Positions 59,219 through 64,000 of a stretch of DNA of 64,000 nucleotides are shown piece after piece; position 1 is the first letter of the stretch, and every line of letters starts with the position of its first letter. The DNA is taken from positions 43,104,319 to 43,168,318 of the forward strand of contig NW_023998414.1 in assembly GCF_014805625.2 (NCBI RefSeq), in the 5' to 3' direction. Below the pieces are notes generated by a model. That model made no database searches. It was not told the DNA's origin and saw only the letters and a program-made list of their open reading frames with translations. The position numbers and the translations under genes are program-made. The stretch comes from Glossina fuscipes (Eukaryota > Arthropoda > Insecta > Diptera > Glossinidae).

Positions 59219-59707
59219 TTGCTGGTGGTGATGTTGGTGTTGGTGTTGCTGCTGCTGCTGCTGCTGCTGGGGAAAAATTTGAGGACCAGTATTTATTAAA
59301 TTATGAGGATCCCTATGTGCTTTAAATTGATCATTTTGAAAGTTTCCTGCCGCAGCTATTGACTGTCTGGAGTTTGAATTCTGGTTTGGCAACGCTGGCA
59401 TATAAAACAAGTGAAACATATTGCCTGCAGCATTATTATATTTTGTTGCATTCGTATCGATGTGGGGATTATATTGAAATTGCTGCTGCTGTGCCGCTGC
59501 AGGTGAAGGTAGCGGTGGAAGATGGGGCTGCCCATTAAAATTCTGATTTGGATTGTTCTGATATAAGCCAGTAAAATCCTGTTGCGAGCCCCTAAAATTG
59601 CTTAGGGACAATTCGCGTTTACCATGTCTAAAGGACGAGTTTATTGCACACAGATTGAAGGGCAATTGCAATAAGTACATCAGCCACAATAGACGAAAAA
59701 AACGCAT
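58568..59707 (-). CDS. Gene F: poly-Gln, Pro-rich secreted protein
   Basis: A single open frame of 379 residues. It starts with a clear signal peptide (MRFFRLLWLMYLLQLPFNLC), then an RHGKRE site at about 27-32 that looks like a dibasic processing site. Residues 40-145 are Asn/Gln/Pro-rich. Residues 147-208 are almost pure Gln with scattered His. Residues 211-290 are Pro/Tyr/Phe-rich (FPPELGYGYPMFQPNQ, LYPPLYPGLGPFFNHFPPPP). The tail is Asn/Pro/Tyr-rich. The Gln tract is coded by mixed CAA and CAG, suggesting it is old. No domain is recognised. An extracellular, self-associating matrix role is inferred from composition only. Confidence 0.85.
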
Positions 59708-59828
59708 CCTTTTTTATTTCAATAAATATTTCACTTTTCGCTTATATAAATATAGTATTTTCAGTTGTGCACAGTTAACTGTATTAAAATTAATTTACAA
59801 CTGTTAGTTTTATTATAATTCGCTGGAA

Positions 59829-59836
59829 CTTTTATA
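59829..59836 (-). promoter_or_regulatory. TATA box and initiator, gene F
   Basis: TATAAAAG on the - strand is followed by ACAGTTG, whose A (about 59803) lies near the expected +1 position. The leader would be about 95 bases to the ATG at 59707. This is a well-formed core promoter. Confidence 0.6.
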
Positions 59837-61463
59837 CCAAAATTTAAATCTAATGTTGACAGCATTTAATATGTGTAATATTAGGAAACCTGAACAGGGC
59901 CTTGACTCTTATTGTGAAATACGATCCAGTGAAAATGTTATGTTATCGTCTTTGTAGAGGAAATACATTTCCCGTGAAGTCTTGTAACTGATAACTCCCG
60001 CCATGCAGACACAGACATACAAATGCCGAAGCGCAATGCAATAGTTTCACTTTCAAGAGCTTAAGGCATCAAAGAAGATATAAATTACATCACTTTATTA
60101 CAAACAACAATTGTAATAAAAGAAAAGAAAAAAGATCAGCAAATAAAACAAACGCCCAGCAACGCATGATTTGCAAATAATTCAAAAAAGAGTGAAAGGT
60201 TTTAACTGATAATTAAAGAATTCGAAACTTATTATTATTATTGTTTGTTGTTATATCACCAGAAGGCTCCTTAAAGTTAATTTCAAATTGATTTTTGCCT
60301 AATGGTTAAATGAAAGTAACTTTCTTGAAAGCCAACCGACCGACCGACCCTAGGCTGAAACGGGTAGCAGTGTTAAATTGTTATTGACATGATTATAATC
60401 TCTTTCTGTAAACGATTTAAAGACGTGAACGTTGCTTTTTAACTGCATTAAACGTTCACTTTTTATGCTTGATTCACTTCTGCCGTTTGCTTGCCTGCTT
60501 GCCTGCTTGCCTGCTTGCCTGCTTGCCTGCTTCCCTACTCGCCGTCTGCCATGTAATAGGGGCCACTAGGTTTAACCATCTGTTCGTTATTATCATAATC
60601 ATTTCTATTTTGCGGAAGTAATTGCCCTCGTCTGCGCGTAAACGAAAATCTTTTGCAAAACAAATTGTTGTTCATTTAGTAAAGGGCTCTACTGAGCAAA
60701 ATGATATCATAGCGCAGACACTAAGCGTGCGCTTTTTTCGCATGAGTCAGAGTCTCTTTTGCTTTCTACTTCTATTGTCAACTTTAATATGTTCGAAATA
60801 TTGGAAACTATGGTTAACTACCATATAGATTAAAAAAAAAAAATTTTTTTTAAATGGTTTATTTACACGAAGAACGCAAATCGCTTCATATGCATTGAGT
60901 TTTATGCAGGCGCAACATAAAGTTGCAATGTTGTTTGTTTTCATTTAATTAAAAATTGCGGATAGCTTGGTCTGCTGGCAACTCATCGGAAGATATTTGT
61001 AACCGAGTTTTATTATTATCGCTTAAAAACTAAAAGAATTTTAAAAGTTGTTTCGCAAACTAAGATTCCTTCACTCAGTCAATTGTGAAAATCGTCTACG
61101 CTTGAAATCATATTTTTATAAGATTTGCTAGCTCTGTGCAATTAATTGTATACATATATATTTGCTTAGTACGATTTAATTGATTTGCAAAAGCAATCAT
61201 CAACGCATCAGTTAAGAAGTAAGAAATTTCAATTTTCAAAAGACTGACGCAGTCTTTTAAAACGACTCAATATCTTTGATACTTAAGACAGGAAAACGAG
61301 CAGGAGGTTGTGTTGACGCCAGTAAAATTATATAATTTCTTTAAATAATATATTTTGTCCTTCGACTCATTTGAAGACAGGTTAAAAAGGCGCCTATCTC
61401 ATCTTACATTCCCATATCGGATCTTTAAAGATTAAATACATTTCAAATAATTTAAAAAAATTA
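59837..61463. other. Intergenic, no gene seen
   Basis: It holds an octamer repeat (60487-60534) and AT-rich sequence. A + strand frame containing MSQSLFCFLLLLSTLICS (about 60741) resembles a signal peptide but ends ten residues later, with no donor found. Confidence 0.5.
60487..60534. repeat. GCTTGCCT octamer repeat
   Basis: About five and a half near-perfect units of TGCTTGCC in tandem, bounded by related sequence. Confidence 0.9.
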
Positions 61464-61701
61464 TTATTTTCGTAAAATTTTTTTTATTTTTTTTGTACAC
61501 GCTTCAGCCAATTTGCATTGCTGACCGAAGCAGAATTATTTATGTACAATGTCTTATGATGAAGTTACGAGAAAAAATTAAATATTAAGAAAAAAAATCT
61601 CTTACCTTGTTCACTGGGTCATTTAGATAAAGATCCATGCCAGCCATGAACCTAAGATGACTCGAATACCAATATATGCATTTTTTCAAACAAAATGACA
61701 T
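61464..61701 (-). CDS. Candidate small two-exon gene
   Basis: Exon 1 (61606-61701) encodes 32 residues (MSFCLKKCIYWYSSHLRF then MAGMDLYLNDPVNK) and ends AACAAG before GTAAGAG, a near-perfect donor. Exon 2 (61464-61520) follows CTGCTTCGGTCAG in phase 0 and encodes QCKLAEACTKKIKKILRK before TAA. The product would be 50 residues, Lys- and Cys-containing, with no strong signal peptide. The 85-base intron has a pyrimidine tract. Start could be the second Met (MAGMDLYL). No TATA box was found and no family is recognised. It could instead be part of a larger gene. Confidence 0.35.
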
Positions 61702-63361
61702 AATTTACTTGGTAACCGGGCCAACTTAGGTCTGATATAAGTTACATTTAATTTCCTATAAAAGATATGATGGTTGCTTTGTTAAAAGTAACACTGCAAA
61801 ATAAAAATCTAAAAATAGATTTCAAACACCTCTCCCCGCCTTATCACCCTCTTCCTTAACTTTTTCCTAAACATCTAATCTCAAAAGTATATGCAGGCAC
61901 CAGTAGATAACACAAGAACTCTTTCCTCTTATCAGTCATACGTTAGACATTTTACTGCGAGTCGAAATTCTCCTAATGAGTTACTGATAAAAAAAGAAGA
62001 ATAATTAATATAAAATAGATCAGTTCCGAATTTAGTCTAGTTGTGGTATTATTATTGCAATGCTCTAAAGTAAAAAAACAAAACAAGTAAAAAAACAAAA
62101 AGTCAAACAAGTGCTCAGTAGATAATTGAATCAAATGAATTAGTATTCAATATGCATTTGATTCATTTGAAATATGTGTGTGCGGTTTAATGGCGAAAGA
62201 CCAAAAGCAAATGATTTGACAAACGTAAATCTAACTCGAATAATTAATTTATGTTATATCTTAACAATAGTGTCCCCTATGATTGGTGACATATATAGGC
62301 TATATATATATATACATATATATATAATTGCGATTCCTATCAGAAAAAAAAAAAAATAATAATAATAGTAACAAAAATAAATAAATAGTAATAATAAAAT
62401 AAAAAAAAATCGTAGTTTCTTGATAATCTTTCAAAATCTGGATATTTTGTGGTATTCATTTTAATTGTGGGACTTAATTGAAGGGATTTTTCATCATCAT
62501 GCATTATCTTCATTTTACTTTTCAGTTTCCTGTCTTCTCGATCAATAATATTTTGATTTCTTTTTGACTAATTCGCCGTCCAGTTCAACTTTAATTTCCT
62601 TCATTTCTTCTTCTTTGTTTTGGTCAATTATTTTTTTAAATTTTTTTTAATTTTTTTACATTCCTTCTCATTCTCAGCAAATTGTTGTTTGGCGGCGTCG
62701 ATTGCGACGGTTAATATCGACCTTAGTCGATTTTAAAGCTTCTTTTTATTTTAAAGAAGAAAATCGTATATACATGAATATATAAAAATCATACATCTTT
62801 TCTTCTCCATATATGAATTCGTGTTAGACATTTAATATCGCGACAAATTTTTGGAAGTTCCATGTATGCTGATTTTTCACGTCTTTAGGTGCAACTTCAT
62901 CATGTGATAGAGCGTTAATTTAAAGGACTTTTATATGATTCTTTTCAATCAGTTTTGTTGGAGTCTCTTTATTGATTTCTAATAAGTGTTCAATGATTGC
63001 TAGAATCTTTTTTAATAAAATAAAAAAAATTATGGGAAAACCTTGTTGAAGACAGCTAACCCCTGTTGGGTCCTTATCTAACATTTTAGTTATGTACTCG
63101 TTTTTTATTAAAATACTCGGATTTTCAACATACAAAGGGCTGATGTGAACAATTCCACTTATCTTTTACTGTTCAGGGTCCTGCCAGTAATCAAGCATTT
63201 ATTTTTGCCGCCAGCGAAAATTCACGGTCTACTGATATTTTTTGATATTTTTCATAACCTAATGGAGATTGGTTGGGATTTGTATTGTCAAATACTGCAG
63301 TTATTGTGGTTTTGGTCTTCTCTGCTTAACCATTGTGACATATTAAATGCTTCAACAAATC
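61702..63361. other. Intergenic, no gene seen
   Basis: AT-rich with TA and TAA runs near 62300 and 62360. Frames here are short and lack splice or promoter support. Confidence 0.5.
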
Positions 63362-63472
63362 TCAAGTGCGGTAGAGTTTTTAATAAAGCCGAAAGCCTTA
63401 GATGCTAGTGCTTTAAGACTCTAGTCTTAGAATTTATTATCTGCCTAAAAATTTATAATAATAATAATAATA
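63362..63472 (+). repeat. tRNA-derived SINE, 5'-truncated copy
   Basis: It starts in the B-box region (AATCTCAAGTGCGGTAGAG) and continues TAAAGCCGAAAGCCTTAGATG, GCTAGTGCTTTAAGA and GTCTTAGAATTTATT, ending in (TAA)n. It is the same order as the 16944 copy, in the opposite orientation. Confidence 0.75.
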
Positions 63473-64000
63473 ACAAATGCTTCAACGAATTGTTCGGTAT
63501 TTACCAAAGATTTAAAGTGTTCAATACAAACATATGGACAAACTCAGTAAAAAGCATAAACTCCGAATCAAAATCATGGACTTCGATTTACCCGCCATAA
63601 GATTTGAGACGGTCAATTAAAATGGATGTAATTATATAATCAATAATTTAAATTGATTTCAAATATCAAAGCGTTAAAATTGTTAAAATGTTCCTTTTGT
63701 AAAAACTTCTATACTTCAATTTCATAACGATACAAATGTTGGTTTTTTTCGTTCAGCGATAACTTTCAGAAATCTACCATGGATGTATGACATTATCTTT
63801 AAGAAAGACGAATCTACTGTTTTCTTTCTTGTTTTTCTGGCCTTTTGTTATACAAATGCCATCCTATTCCAAACATGTGTAAACACGCCATCAAAAATTG
63901 TACGAATTATTATTTAACTTGTTCTTCGTCTTCAAAGGCCATCGAAAGAGCTAACAAGAACTGATTAACGTGATTTTGTTGCTGTAACGCTAGTACCGTG
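63473..64000. other. Window end, no gene seen
   Basis: No frame, splice site pair or repeat was recognised in this AT-rich end. Confidence 0.5.

Noticed and set aside
58993..59325. 110-codon + strand frame rich in Val/Ala/Asp
   Set aside because: Antisense shadow of the gene F Gln tract.

Overview
The window looks like nuclear DNA of a higher (brachyceran) fly, most likely a calyptrate. The evidence is the very AT-rich sequence, short introns, TATA/initiator promoters, many microsatellites, mariner remnants, a tRNA-derived SINE with a TAA tail, and dispersed repeats carrying runs of CCGTCTGT next to ATACCC(A/C)CA ends. The species cannot be fixed from sequence alone. No bacterial operons, rRNA genes, CRISPR arrays or intact transposons were seen.

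Genes. Seven genes can be supported, all for secreted, low-complexity proteins of the cuticle, eggshell or extracellular-matrix type. One is on the + strand (770-1334, His-rich). Six are on the - strand: gene A 3041-6605 (Gln-rich, three exons), gene B 18199-19764 (Gln/Tyr-rich with a structured N-terminal half), gene C 34605-37771 (three exons), gene D 47018-48039 (His/Pro/Thr-rich), gene E 55566-56783 (Gly/Ser/Tyr-rich) and gene F 58568-59707 (poly-Gln/Pro-rich). In several, a tiny first exon of 3 to 15 codons carries only the start of the signal peptide, a common design of insect cuticle-protein genes. I rebuilt these first exons from donor, acceptor and phase agreement, and every joined length is a multiple of three.

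The main structural result is gene A. The long Gln-rich open frame is not a stand-alone gene with its own signal peptide. Its apparent signal peptide is a translated polypyrimidine tract in front of a 3' splice site. Two upstream exons, one ending in a GC-AG type donor, supply the true N-terminus. Gene C has a similar hidden N-terminus, a three-codon first exon 0.8 kb upstream with a TATA box 68 bases before the ATG.

Between the genes lie long non-coding stretches. 6.7-18 kb holds degenerate dispersed repeats and a SINE. 20-34.5 kb holds a dead mariner, four dispersed-repeat copies, a 670-base degenerate TCTAAT-type tract and a second SINE. 38-47 kb holds two more dispersed repeats and two candidate coding exons. 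48-55.5 kb holds a second, internally deleted mariner and an 800-base repeat. 60-64 kb holds a possible 50-residue two-exon gene and a third SINE. The gene set reads as a loose cluster of secreted structural proteins, probably expressed together in an epithelium that lays down cuticle or eggshell. That role is inferred from composition and gene structure, not from recognised domains.
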